The notes beneath the pieces are model-generated. The model saw only the letters and a list, made by a program, of their open reading frames with translations, was not told where the DNA came from and searched no databases. From contig NZ_AJXU01000035.1 in assembly GCF_000264315.1 (NCBI RefSeq), positions 1 through 54,729 of the forward strand: a DNA stretch of 54,729 bases, in the 5' to 3' direction. Source of the DNA: Rhodanobacter fulvus Jip2 (GTDB taxonomy: Bacteria > Pseudomonadota > Gammaproteobacteria > Xanthomonadales > Rhodanobacteraceae). Shown here piece by piece: positions 1 to 7,871 of the stretch; the first letter of the stretch is position 1; every line of letters begins with the position of its first letter. The translations under genes were made by a program, and so were the position numbers.

Positions 1-2
1 AA

Positions 3-948
3 ATCGGGGGGACGTCGGTGGCACGAGACATTTTGCTGCGCGCGGTCATGGGTACGAGTGACGATTTTGACAGCCGCTATTTGAGTCAGATGGACAGTGA
101 TGAAACTCGCCAGTCTGCGTTGCAGTTTCTTTCGGACCACAACGTAGTGACACCCGATGGCATGCTTTATGAGGTGTTTGCTTCGGATGCTGACCGTGCA
201 AACTCTTCACTGGGAGCGTTCGACCTGATGAAGGACGAAAACGCCTATGCTGATGTGATGCATGCGATGAATCCCACAAACGATCCAAGTACCGCTAAAG
301 CGCTGACTGATTACTTTGATGAGATCAGTTTTGATGAAAGTTTCAAGGATTGGAGGAACAAGGATGCATTGAACTTCCTTTCGTTCCAAGGTCAGATAGC
401 TTTGGCGGGTGGCAGTGGTGGTTTGGCCGGTGGCGTTCCCTTTTTGGGAGCAGCGAATGCGGTACGGAACACCAAAACAGTTGGGTCTATCGCCGGATAC
501 GCGCTGGCCTCCCGCGGAGGTGCGGCTGCCATCAGTGGCGCGACCGACGTGGTATCCCAACTTCTTCAAGGAGACAAGTTTCGTTGGACGAATGTGGGTG
601 TGGCCACTGCGGGGGGGCGCCTTGGGTGTGGGCGGTGGATTGAGGTGGAATATGGCGGTTGGCGCTGGAGGCGGTTTCGTGCAATCCGAAGCGAACAACT
701 TGCTTTATGGAGATAAAAATAATGTATTTTTTGACACAGTTTTTTCTGGATTTACTAACGGCTTGGGGTATCTGGGTGGCGATGGGGCGACGAAATTTAT
801 CGATAAAAAAATGCCCAGATCTCTTGTTCCATCTATTGTAGGAAATACCGTGGGACCAATTATATCTGAGGGTGTCGGAGAGGTGGTTAATGATCCTGGT
901 CATGAAATTAAGAATAAAGAAGATAACCATATTAAAGGCGATAAGTAA
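3..948 (+). pseudogene. Frameshifted 3' end of a large polymorphic-toxin-like gene
   Basis: The reading frame is open to the left window edge, so only the C-terminal part, about 314 residues, is visible. It runs in one frame to about 617 and then continues in another to the stop at 946-948. The switch falls at a run of seven G (611-617). With six G the frame would read straight through as ...ATAGGALGVGGG.... As given, translation stops at 714-716. The visible part has an acidic helical section (about residues 1-120). A long Gly/Ala-rich, weakly hydrophobic section follows (GGLAGGVPFLGAANAV; ASRGGAAAISGA), then a more AT-rich, Lys/Asn-rich tail. I recognise no enzymatic domain. A glycine-zipper-like tail followed by an overlapping small membrane-protein gene suggests the end of a secreted toxin such as an Rhs or two-partner hemagglutinin type, but this is inference. 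The frameshift could be genuine decay, phase variation or a sequencing error. Confidence 0.5.
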
Positions 949-1160
949 TGATCAGGTCGCTTAAGATATTTTTTGTTGGTTTCTCTTTTTTCCTTTTTGT
1001 ATTCTTGGCAATAATCCTTCTTTCTTTCATCCAATGCTGGATAATTGGATTGAAGTTTAGTTTAAGTGTTGCTCTAACCCATGGCGTAAGAGGAGGGGTG
1101 CTCGCTGGCGTGGTCGTAATGATTATTTTCTCCATCGGATGGCCTCGGTCTCGGACCTAG
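948..1160 (+). CDS. Small two-helix membrane protein, candidate immunity protein
   Basis: A 70-residue protein with two predicted membrane segments (about residues 6-36 and 43-62, e.g. FFLFVFLAIILLSFI and GVLAGVVVMIIF). Its ATG overlaps the stop of the upstream toxin-like gene by one base (TAATG), so the two are probably translationally coupled. The stretch from about 700 to 1140 is clearly more AT-rich than the rest of the window, as toxin tips and their immunity genes often are after transfer. I do not recognise a named family. The inference that it protects against the upstream protein, perhaps a membrane-active toxin, rests on position, overlap, size and composition. It could equally be an unrelated small membrane protein. 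Confidence 0.55.
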   Translation: MIRSLKIFFVGFSFFLFVFLAIILLSFIQCWIIGLKFSLSVALTHGVRGGVLAGVVVMIIFSIGWPRSRT

Positions 1161-1190
1161 CAGGCTGTTGAGAATGACCCTCCCAGCCTC

Positions 1191-1216
1191 GCTTTCATAG
1201 CCTTGCTCTATGAAGC
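1191..1216. other. Imperfect hairpin after the toxin-like pair
   Basis: Arms GCTTTCATAG and CTATGAAGC pair with one bulge around a 7-base loop. No T-run follows, so a rho-independent terminator is not supported. The rest of 1161-1280 holds no gene, only the first copy of the repeat described at 1222-1257. Confidence 0.35.
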
Positions 1217-1221
1217 ACGCC

Positions 1222-1257
1222 GAAACAGGGGTCAGTGTGAACTATCCGACGAATGCA
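1222..1257 (+). repeat. GGGGTCAGTGT repeat, copy 1
   Basis: About 36 bp starting GAAACAGGGGTCAGTGT and continuing ...ACTATCCGACGAA. It matches copy 2 (1435-1471) at nearly every position. A shorter, more diverged copy lies at 1906-1930. Copies 2 and 3 sit exactly where transposase reading frames break off. Short repeats of this GGGGTCAG type are commonly found around RAYT-like genes. Confidence 0.6.
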
Positions 1258-1280
1258 TTACGCCCGCACTTAATACCTGA

Positions 1281-1434
1281 GGAAATCCCCCGGCTCTGCC
1301 GGGGGACTCCCAGGGTTTGACCTATACAGCGGTCGTCGTGAATCTGAAATCTCGACCAAGAGATGAGGATTCACGATGAAAGAGTATCAGAGCCTTAGCC
1401 ACACCCGTTGGGACTGCAAGTATCACGTGGTGAA
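1281..1434 (+). mobile_element. IS200/IS605-family left end with truncated tnpA start
   Basis: An 8-bp stem with 3-base loop (1287-1294 / 1298-1305; CCCCCGGC TCT GCCGGGGG) resembles the subterminal hairpin of IS200 ends. A second inverted repeat (1336-1344 TCGTGAATC / 1368-1376 GATTCACGA, with inner pairing ATCTC/GAGAT) encloses the ribosome binding site and the A of the ATG at 1376. This is the arrangement IS200 uses to keep tnpA translation low. The frame from 1376 encodes the typical TnpA start MKEYQSLSHTRWDCKYHVV. After 19-20 residues it runs into repeat copy 2 and is no longer transposase. It is therefore a dead left-end fragment. Confidence 0.7.
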
Positions 1435-1471
1435 GAAACAGGGGTCAGTGTGGACTTTCCGACGAAGGCAT
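1435..1471 (+). repeat. GGGGTCAGTGT repeat, copy 2, at the IS200 tnpA break
   Basis: GAAACAGGGGTCAGTGT followed by GGACTTTCCGACGAAGGCAT. It matches copy 1 apart from about three substitutions. The IS200-type tnpA frame ends exactly at its left edge, and the RAYT upstream region starts to its right. Confidence 0.6.
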
Positions 1472-1543
1472 GCGGTGGGATCCGACAGACCCGTGCGCGC
1501 CCACGCGGCAATCTCGGCTGGATTTTTCCATATGGACCGCCAG

Positions 1544-1960
1544 ATGCCTCGCCAACCGAGACTCGATCTTGCCGGGGTACCACAGCATGTTGTGCAGCGA
1601 GGCAATGATCGCCAGCCTTGCTTTTTTCAGGACGTCGATCATGTCCGCTACCTGGATGAGCTGCCCGAGGTTTGCCTTCGTGAAAAGTGCGCTGTGCATG
1701 CGTACGTGCTGATCACCAACCACGTGCATCTGTTGATGACGCCTTCGACGCAGGGACAGGTGGCACGGGTGATGCAACCGCTAGGGCGGCGCTACGTGCG
1801 TTATGTCAATGGCCGCTATCGCCGTACCGGCACGCTGTGGGAAGGCCGTTACAAAGCATGCCTGGTCGATAGCGAGACCTACCGGTTGCGCTGCTATCGC
1901 TACATGAAAACAGGGTCAGTGCGAGTTGGCCCCTCTTTTTGTGGGCGAGGCCATGGATGA
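1544..1960 (+). pseudogene. Truncated REP-associated tyrosine transposase (RAYT)
   Basis: From the ATG at 1544 the protein begins MPRQPRLDLAGVPQHVVQRG, the classic N-terminus of RAYT/TnpA_REP proteins. It carries the HUH metal-binding motif in LITNHVHLLM, followed by RRTGTLWEGRYK. These are single-strand DNA transposases that act on REP palindromes. The family sequence stops abruptly after RLRCYRY (about 1905), where repeat copy 3 begins. The remaining residues to the stop at 1960 (MKTGSVRVGPSF...) are read-through of the repeat. The C-terminal part of the transposase is missing, so the copy should be inactive. The reading frame is continuous with the IS200 tnpA start at 1376 only by chance fusion. 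Confidence 0.75.
1906..1930 (+). repeat. GGGTCAGTG repeat, copy 3, at the RAYT break
   Basis: GAAAACAGGGTCAGTGCGA is a diverged and shortened match to copies 1 and 2. It lies exactly where RAYT homology ends. The following stretch, 1961-2087, shows no gene. Confidence 0.45.
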
Positions 1961-2087
1961 TTACATCAACAGCAATGCCGGCTACCAGTCGGGCATGTCG
2001 GTCGAAACGTCTGTCCTGTTGGCGGCGCCAAGGTGAAGTATCAAACGGAACGGCAATGTGCACTTTCCGCGCCCCGACGTCCCCAAG

Positions 2088-2792
2088 CTATTTGCTTGCA
2101 TTCGTGCTCGCGGAGCCGTCGCTGACCGTGATGTCGGAGCTGCCGCGGCTCTGGTAGCCCTCGGTCGCCAGCACCTGGTAATCAGGGGTGCCCAGGGTCA
2201 GCCCTTTGCTTGCCCAGAACTTGACGTGGTTGGCGAAGGTGATGGTGCCGGAAATGGCGCCGAAGCCCTTCTTGGGATTGCGCACGCTGAAATACTGGTA
2301 GAAGGTCTGGGTGCCGTCGATGGACGGCTGCTGGACGCGCTGGCAGCGGCGCACGTTGTAGGTGGCGCCATCGCTCTGGAAGCTGCCGTAGTCGGTGCCG
2401 CCTTCGCAGTTGGCCGGGTTGTACGAGCCGTAACTTTCGATCACGTAGTATTCGATCAGCGGGCTCCGGGTCCAGCCGTAGAGCGCCAGGTACGAGTTCT
2501 GGCTGTCATCCACGCCGAAGGTGCCCGAGTAATGGACCACCCGGTGGGTGCTGCCGGTTTCCCAGCCCTTGCCGCCGACCCAGTTATTGGTGCTTTTGGT
2601 CCACCGGGAGGTATAGCGACCGCCAGCCTTCAGGCCGAACGAGGCGTCGCCGGAGTCCTTCCAGAACGAGTAGTAGAACCCGTCGTGGGTTCCCGTCGCA
2701 TTCGATGTGAGGGTTTGCGCGCTCGCACCCAGCGCCAGGCCAACCCCGATCATCCCGGTTAGAACGCTCTTGCCGATGTTGCGCCATTTCAT
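2088..2792 (-). CDS. Secreted GH11 endo-1,4-beta-xylanase
   Basis: A 234-residue protein that should hydrolyse internal beta-1,4 bonds of xylan outside the cell. The start is set at 2792 (MKWRNIGKSV...) because it gives a signal peptide (LTGMIGVGLALGASA, cleavage near residue 26) and has GGAG 8 bases upstream. The longer frame to 2882 has no signal. Catalytic residues of GH11 are visible: nucleophile Glu114 in SPLIEYYVIESYG and acid/base Glu211 in LATEGYQSRGSSDI. Length is normal for a single-domain GH11 enzyme without a binding module. A 10-bp direct repeat AACCAGGGAG lies upstream at 2815-2824 and 2864-2873, of unknown role. It follows leuA on the same strand but probably has its own promoter. 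Confidence 0.93.
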   Translation of the reverse strand: MKWRNIGKSVLTGMIGVGLALGASAQTLTSNATGTHDGFYYSFWKDSGDASFGLKAGGRYTSRWTKSTNNWVGGKGWETGSTHRVVHYSGTFGVDDSQNSYLALYGWTRSPLIEYYVIESYGSYNPANCEGGTDYGSFQSDGATYNVRRCQRVQQPSIDGTQTFYQYFSVRNPKKGFGAISGTITFANHVKFWASKGLTLGTPDYQVLATEGYQSRGSSDITVSDGSASTNASK

Positions 2793-2881
2793 GGCTGGAT
2801 CTCCGCAATTTGTGAACCAGGGAGCGGCCTGCACTTTCGCAGCCGTGTCGCCTGAGGAGGTGCAACCAGGGAGGTTCGGCA

Positions 2882-4558
2882 TCAGGCAACCGTTTCATCC
2901 ACGGCCGCCAACCGGGCCGCGGCGCTCAAGACGGCCAGTATGGATGCGGTGGCCATGTTCGGATGCATGCCGACACCGAAGCGCGAACCGGCTACGTCAG
3001 GTCTTGCCATCTCCACGACGGCCAGCGCGGAGGCGCCCGCGCCGGCATCCAGGCTGCGTTCTTCGTAACTGTCGACGCGAAGCGGAATGCCCAGCGCGGC
3101 CACCGTGGCGGCGATGGGACCGTTTCCGGTTGCCTGGTAGGTCTGCATCACGCCGTCGGCCTCGGCCAATTCCAACGCGATACCCTGACCCTCGGGCGCG
3201 TCGAAGAGTCGGTGGGAGCGGTAGATGAAGCCGGGCTGTTCCTTCAGTGGAGAGAGATACGTCCGCTCGAATATTTCCCAGATCTGCGCGCTGCTCAGCT
3301 CGGCCTCGCTGGCATCGGCCAAGGCCTGCACGATGGCGCTGAATTCGACCTGCATGCGGCGTGGCATGACGATGCCATGGTCGCGCTGCAGCAGGTAGCT
3401 GATGCCGCCTTTGCCCGACTGGCTGTTGACCCGCACGATGCTGTCGTAGGTGCGGCCCAGGTCCTTCGGGTCGATCGGCAGATAGGGGACGCGCCAGAGT
3501 GCGTCGTCCTTCTGCGCGGCGAAACCCTTGGCGATGGCGTCCTGGTGCGAACCGGAGAACGCGGTGAATACCAGGTCGCCCACGTAGGGATGACGCGGGT
3601 GGATCGGCAGGGCGGTGCTTTCTTCGGCGATGCGGGCGACGGCGGTGATGTCGGAGAAATCCAGCCCCGGGGAAACGCCCTGCGTGTACAGGTTCAGCGC
3701 CAGGGTCACCACGTCCACGTTGCCGCTGCGTTCGCCGTTGCCGAACAGGCAGCCTTCCACGCGCTGCGCGCCGGCCATCATGGCCAGCTCGGCGCAGGCG
3801 ACGCCGGTGCCGCGGTCGTTGTGCGGGTGCACGGAGAGCACGATGTGCTCGCGCCGGTCCAGCCGCCGATGCATCCACTCGACCTGGTCGGCGAAGATGT
3901 TGGGCGTGGCCACCTCGACGGTGGTGGGCAGGTTGATGATCATCGGCCGCTGCGGGCCGGCATCCCACGCCTTGATCGCCGCGTTGCACACCGCCAGCGA
4001 GACATCCAGCTCGGCCATGCTGAAGGTTTCGGGCGAATACTGCAGCACCCACTCGGTCTGCGGCTGCTGCGCCGTGAGCATCTTGAGGTAGCCGATGCGC
4101 TGCTCCACCATCTCCACGATCTGCGGCAGGCTCATGCCGAACACGATCTCGCGCCAGGCCGGCGCGATGGCGTTGTACAGATGCACGATCGCGCGCCGCG
4201 CGCCCTGCACGCTGCGCACGGTGGTTTCGATCAGGTCCTCGCGCAGCTGGGTGATGACCATCGGCGTGACGTCGTCCGGAATCAGGCCGTCATCGATCAG
4301 GTGGCGCACGATCTCGAAGTCGGTGGTCGAGGCGGAGGGAAAGCCGACCTCGATCTCCTTGAACCCGATGCGCACCAGCTCCCGGAACAGGCGCAACTTG
4401 CGCTCGCGGTTCATCGGCTCGAACAGCGCCTGGTTGCCATCGCGCAGGTCGGTGGAAAGCCAGACCGGCGGCCGGGTCAGCGTACGCGAAGGCCATTGCC
4501 GATCCGCCAGGTCAATGGCGGGGAACGCACGATAGCGGGTGCCGGGATTTGCCAACAT
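2882..4558 (-). CDS. leuA: 2-isopropylmalate synthase (long form)
   Basis: A 558-residue enzyme of leucine synthesis that condenses acetyl-CoA with 2-oxoisovalerate. The start at 4558 (MLANPGTRYR) has GAGG 8-9 bases upstream; the frame reaches further but without a family match. The HMGL-like TIM barrel carries STDLRDGNQAL (substrate/metal loop), HPHNDRGTG and GCLFGNGERSGNVD. The C-terminal approximately 130 residues, with GNGPIAATVAALG, are the LeuA regulatory domain that normally binds leucine. The length fits the long LeuA group of actinobacteria, fungi and some proteobacteria, not the E. coli type of about 520 residues. No other leu genes are adjacent. It is divergent from an AraC regulator across a 262-bp gap. 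Confidence 0.95.
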   Translation of the reverse strand: MLANPGTRYRAFPAIDLADRQWPSRTLTRPPVWLSTDLRDGNQALFEPMNRERKLRLFRELVRIGFKEIEVGFPSASTTDFEIVRHLIDDGLIPDDVTPMVITQLREDLIETTVRSVQGARRAIVHLYNAIAPAWREIVFGMSLPQIVEMVEQRIGYLKMLTAQQPQTEWVLQYSPETFSMAELDVSLAVCNAAIKAWDAGPQRPMIINLPTTVEVATPNIFADQVEWMHRRLDRREHIVLSVHPHNDRGTGVACAELAMMAGAQRVEGCLFGNGERSGNVDVVTLALNLYTQGVSPGLDFSDITAVARIAEESTALPIHPRHPYVGDLVFTAFSGSHQDAIAKGFAAQKDDALWRVPYLPIDPKDLGRTYDSIVRVNSQSGKGGISYLLQRDHGIVMPRRMQVEFSAIVQALADASEAELSSAQIWEIFERTYLSPLKEQPGFIYRSHRLFDAPEGQGIALELAEADGVMQTYQATGNGPIAATVAALGIPLRVDSYEERSLDAGAGASALAVVEMARPDVAGSRFGVGMHPNMATASILAVLSAAARLAAVDETVA

Positions 4559-4583
4559 GATGAAGCCTCGAACAGGGTGAATG

Positions 4584-4595
4584 ACCGGATCCGGT
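4584..4595. promoter_or_regulatory. 12-bp perfect palindrome upstream of leuA
   Basis: ACCGGATCCGGT lies 26 bp before the leuA start in the leuA/araC divergent gap. A second inverted repeat, TCCAT-N6-ATGGA (4772-4787), lies near the AraC-family gene. Either could be an operator, but neither matches a site I can name. Confidence 0.3.
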
Positions 4596-4820
4596 GTTTC
4601 GACAAATACGTCAGCGTCGGGATCAGGGCGAAGCAGCAGGGCTGCGCAAGCCGATGCGCCGGAATCGCCGGCATGGACTCGCGCCAACATTCCATCGGAG
4701 ATTCGAAGAATACACGCCGCTCAGCGCAGAACGGTTGGTCCTTGGGAATATAGGCTTGTTCGATATGGCCATCCATAAAATAATGGACAACCGCTCTATC
4801 GAAATGGACACCGCCCGCCG

Positions 4821-5627
4821 ATGGGATTTGCGTCACCGCAGGATGGCAGCCGGGCGCTGGACCTGAGCGACCACGAGTCATCGGGCTTGCCGGTGACGGG
4901 CGTTGTCGAAACGTACCCAGCGCATCATGTGGTGCCTTCGCACCATCACGGTCGGGCCCATCTGCTGTATGCGGCCGAGGGCGTCATGCTGGTGCAGGCT
5001 TCCACCGGTCAATGGCTGGTGCCGCCGACTGCGGCGGTGTGGCTGCGCCCGCATGTGGAACATCGGCTGGTCATGCACACGCCGGTGCGCGTCTACGGCA
5101 TTTTCGTGGACGAGGAGGTGGCCGATGGCCTGCCTTTCATGGATGGCGTGCTGCACGTTTCGGCCCTGCTGAAAGCGCTGATCGTCGAGCTGGCGCAGCC
5201 GATAGCGGGCCGTTCCGATTCGCGGCGCGAGACACTGCTGTCGGCGCTGTTCCTGGAAGAACTGGGCGGCCAGCGCCCGCTGCCTTTTCACTTGCCGTGG
5301 CCGGTCGACGGCCCGATGCAGCAGGTGTGCGCCAGCCTGGTCAGGGACCCGGCCCAGGTCTTCTCCGCCGACGACTGGGCGGCATCGCTGGCCATGAGTT
5401 CCAAGACGTTTCACCGCCATTTTCGCAAAGGCACCGGCATGACCTTCGGCCGCTGGCGCCAGCAGCTGCGGCTGATGTCATCGATCACCACGCTCCTCGG
5501 TGGCGCGCCCATCACGCAGGTCGCGTTGAGCAGCGGCTACGAAAGCCACAGCGCGTACGCGGCAGCGTTCAAGAAGCACTTCGGTGTCCCGCCATCGAAG
5601 TTTCTCTCGACGGTTTACCGCCCGTAA
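4821..5627 (+). CDS. AraC-family transcriptional regulator with cupin N-terminus
   Basis: A 268-residue regulator. The N-terminal half looks like a small cupin sensing domain (VVPSHHHGRAHLLYAAEG, then PHVEHRLVMHTPVRVYG). The C-terminal approximately 100 residues are the paired AraC helix-turn-helix, with SMSSKTFHRHFRKGTG-like and SGYESHSAYAAAFKKHFG segments. Regulators of this shape usually control a neighbouring exporter or enzyme gene. Here the divergent neighbour is leuA and the convergent neighbour is an esterase gene, whose 3' end it overlaps by 13 bp. The target is unknown. Confidence 0.85.
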   Translation: MGFASPQDGSRALDLSDHESSGLPVTGVVETYPAHHVVPSHHHGRAHLLYAAEGVMLVQASTGQWLVPPTAAVWLRPHVEHRLVMHTPVRVYGIFVDEEVADGLPFMDGVLHVSALLKALIVELAQPIAGRSDSRRETLLSALFLEELGGQRPLPFHLPWPVDGPMQQVCASLVRDPAQVFSADDWAASLAMSSKTFHRHFRKGTGMTFGRWRQQLRLMSSITTLLGGAPITQVALSSGYESHSAYAAAFKKHFGVPPSKFLSTVYRP

Positions 5628-6748
5628 CCCCGCCACACCCACTCCAGTGCCGCGGGCAAGGTCTGTTCGCGCACCTTGCGGTCGCAATGGCCCGAATTGC
5701 GCGCGAACACGTACTGATACTGGTAGCCCTTGTCGTTCAGCACGGTGGCCATGCGGTGGTTGGCCGTGACCCAGTCGTGCATGCCGTCGCGCATGATGTT
5801 GGGATTGAACAGGTCGCGATCGCCAACATCCATCCACAGCCGGATGGGTTTGGTGGCGCTCTTTGCGATCAGGCCGTCCTTGCCGTGATAACCCCATGCG
5901 CCATCGGGCGTTTGCAGGTTGAACGGCCACTGCTGGTTCACGAACGTGCCCGAGTAGCTGATGACGCGGTGGTACCACTGCGGGTGATACCAGGCCATGG
6001 TGAAGGCGGCCGCGGCGCCGGAGCTGCAGCCCATCGTGGCACGGCCATCCGGGTCGTTGGTCAGCTTCAAGCCGTAGCGTTTCTCGACCTGCGGCAACAC
6101 TTCCGCCTGGATGAACTCGGCGAACTTGCCGGACAGGGTGTCGTACTCGAGGCCGCGTTCGCTGCCCTGCGCGTCGCCGCCACCGTTCTGGATCATCACG
6201 GCGATCATCACCGGCACGCGCTTGTCGGCGATGAGGTTGTCGAGGACGTGGGGCAGCATCATGTCGGGCGCGCCGAGCTTCGGCCCGTCGTGCGTGACGA
6301 TGAAGGGCGCCGCGGTGCCGCGCCGGTACTGCTGCGGAATGTAGACGGTGATGGTGCGCTGGTACGGCGCGGCATGGGTGGTGACGATCAGGGCCTTCGG
6401 GTTCGCGGGGTTGATGGTGCCGAACACGTCGCGACCGATGCCCGGGTAGAACCTGCTGTCCTTCGAATCCATGACGAACTGCTGTACCGTCCCGCGCGGC
6501 ACACCCGGGCGCACCGCCAGCTCGGGTGCCGGCACGTAGTCGGGGCCGATCACGAAATTGCCATTTGCATCCACCGGTGCATTGGCTCCGCGGCCGTCGA
6601 CCACCGTGAAAGGCGGTGCGCCGGGCGCGTCGAACAGGCGGGTCGGTGGCGGCGCAGGCGCGGCATCCACGGCATTCGCGGCCATGGGGCAGAGCATGGC
6701 GAACAGGGCGCCGATGGCGGTGACACGGACGAAGCTCGGCGTTCTCAT
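5615..6748 (-). CDS. Secreted esterase (alpha/beta hydrolase, CE1/enterochelin-esterase-like)
   Basis: A 377-residue protein with a signal peptide (TAIGALFAMLCPMAANA). An N-terminal extension of about 120 residues leads into an esterase fold: RTITVYIPQQYRRG, then nucleophile elbow MGCSSGAAAAF (Ser in G-C-S-S-G) and a His near the end (ARNSGHCD). This layout matches the esterase family of IroE/Fes and feruloyl or acetyl-xylan CE1 enzymes. Beside a xylanase and an acetyl-xylan-esterase-like gene, a role in removing acyl groups from xylan is likely. The substrate cannot be fixed from sequence. The stop overlaps the convergent AraC gene by 13 bp. Confidence 0.8.
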   Translation of the reverse strand: MRTPSFVRVTAIGALFAMLCPMAANAVDAAPAPPPTRLFDAPGAPPFTVVDGRGANAPVDANGNFVIGPDYVPAPELAVRPGVPRGTVQQFVMDSKDSRFYPGIGRDVFGTINPANPKALIVTTHAAPYQRTITVYIPQQYRRGTAAPFIVTHDGPKLGAPDMMLPHVLDNLIADKRVPVMIAVMIQNGGGDAQGSERGLEYDTLSGKFAEFIQAEVLPQVEKRYGLKLTNDPDGRATMGCSSGAAAAFTMAWYHPQWYHRVISYSGTFVNQQWPFNLQTPDGAWGYHGKDGLIAKSATKPIRLWMDVGDRDLFNPNIMRDGMHDWVTANHRMATVLNDKGYQYQYVFARNSGHCDRKVREQTLPAALEWVWRGYGR

Positions 6749-6833
6749 GGATTCCTCATCGCTTGCGTTGCGGCGGAAACGGGGGTCATCCCGCGTGGTC
6801 GCCTGGGAGCTTTCGGCGCAGGGGTGCGGCCGC

Positions 6834-7712
6834 TCAGCCTTGTTCCATATAGCCCAGCCCGGCCATCCAGCGGGCCAGCAGCTCGGGCCAGATGCTCAGC
6901 AACGGCTCGTGCTGGCCAAGGCTGCTGCCGTGTTTGCCCGTGCGGAACACGTGCAGTTCGGCCGGCACATGCTGCCGATGCAGCGCCAGGTAATACGCGA
7001 TGCTGTTTTCCGGCGGCACCAGGGTGTCGGCGTCGGTGACATAGATGAAGGCCGGCGGCGTCTCGGCGGTGACCTGCGTCTCGTTGGACAGCTCGTGCAC
7101 CAGCGCCGGTGACGGGTGCAGGCCGATCAGGTGTTGCCGTGAATCCAGATGGGTGAAGGCCTCGTCCATGGTGATGACGGGATAGGCCAGTATCGTGAAA
7201 TCCGGTCGCGCCGACGCCTGCCCCACGGCGTCGTGCAACAGCGCCGTGGTCGGGTCGTAATGGGTGGAGACGGTGGCGGCCACATGTCCGCCGGCAGAGA
7301 ACCCCATGATGCCGATGTGCTGCGGGTCCAGCTGATAGGTCTTCGCGTGCTCGCGCACCCAGCGCACCGCGCGGCGGCCATCGTCGATCGGCTGCGGGTA
7401 ATGGTGGCCGTCGCCATGGCGATACTGCAGCACGAACGCCGCCACATGGTGCTGGTTGAACCACTGCGCGACGAGCACGCCCTCCCAGTCCAGCGTCATC
7501 GCGTGATACGCGCCGCCCGGGCAGATCACCACCGCCGTTTTCGTGGGATTGGACGCGGGGATATAGGCCGTCAACGCCGGCAGTTGTCCCTGCCTCGCAC
7601 CGTCGGGCAGCGCGCCGCCGGGCCACAACGGCACCGCCGTACCGGTCGCGTGGGCGGCCGTAGCCATCGAGAGCAGCGCAAGCAAAGCCAGGCAAAGCGA
7701 CGGAAGGCGCAT
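6834..7712 (-). CDS. Secreted alpha/beta hydrolase, acetyl-xylan-esterase-like
   Basis: A 292-residue protein. The start at 7712 (MRLPSLCLALLALLSMATAAHA) gives a clear signal peptide and has AGGAG about 10 bases upstream; a longer frame to 7784 lacks both. Motifs are VVICPGGAYHAMTLDWEG (oxyanion region), nucleophile elbow GIMGFSAGGHVAATV, an Asp in YVTDADTLVPPENS and a His in FRTGKHGSS. This is the pattern of the bifunctional acetyl-xylan/feruloyl esterase group found in polysaccharide loci. It lies 85 bp upstream of the preceding esterase gene on the same strand, so the two may be cotranscribed. Confidence 0.82.
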   Translation of the reverse strand: MRLPSLCLALLALLSMATAAHATGTAVPLWPGGALPDGARQGQLPALTAYIPASNPTKTAVVICPGGAYHAMTLDWEGVLVAQWFNQHHVAAFVLQYRHGDGHHYPQPIDDGRRAVRWVREHAKTYQLDPQHIGIMGFSAGGHVAATVSTHYDPTTALLHDAVGQASARPDFTILAYPVITMDEAFTHLDSRQHLIGLHPSPALVHELSNETQVTAETPPAFIYVTDADTLVPPENSIAYYLALHRQHVPAELHVFRTGKHGSSLGQHEPLLSIWPELLARWMAGLGYMEQG

Positions 7713-7793
7713 CGGCGTTGTCTCCTGAAGGCCGGAAAAAAGCATAGCAGTGGCCGGCGGCCTGGCGAGCCGGTTCGCGATCAAATGAAGGCG

Positions 7794-7836
7794 AAAAAAA
7801 GGGAGGGCGATCAGTCCGTGGACTGACCAGCCTCCC
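7794..7836 (-). terminator. Rho-independent terminator after the GH9 gene
   Basis: Read on the minus strand, GGGAGG... and ...CCTCCC form an outer stem around inner arms GTCAGTCC/GGACTGAT, followed directly by seven T. It lies 35 bp downstream of the GH9 stop and separates that transcript from the esterase genes. Confidence 0.85.
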
Positions 7837-7871
7837 CGCGGGAAACGGTGGAGCCGGAACGGCCAGGTTGC

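Noticed and set aside
1376..1960. Single intact 194-residue transposase gene
   Set aside because: The frame is a chance fusion of an IS200 tnpA start, a repeat, RAYT upstream DNA and a truncated RAYT.
4559..4690. N-terminal extension of LeuA to 4690
   Set aside because: The extra 44 residues show no family similarity, and the Met at 4558 has a good ribosome site.
2963..4753. Long plus-strand frame opposite leuA
   Set aside because: Antisense frame created by GC-rich codon bias; low-complexity His/Arg/Gly content and no ribosome site. Similar shadows at 7848-10133, 13501-15393, 15944-18454, 25122-28298, 32961-35714, 36904-38412 and 39983-43033 were also dropped.
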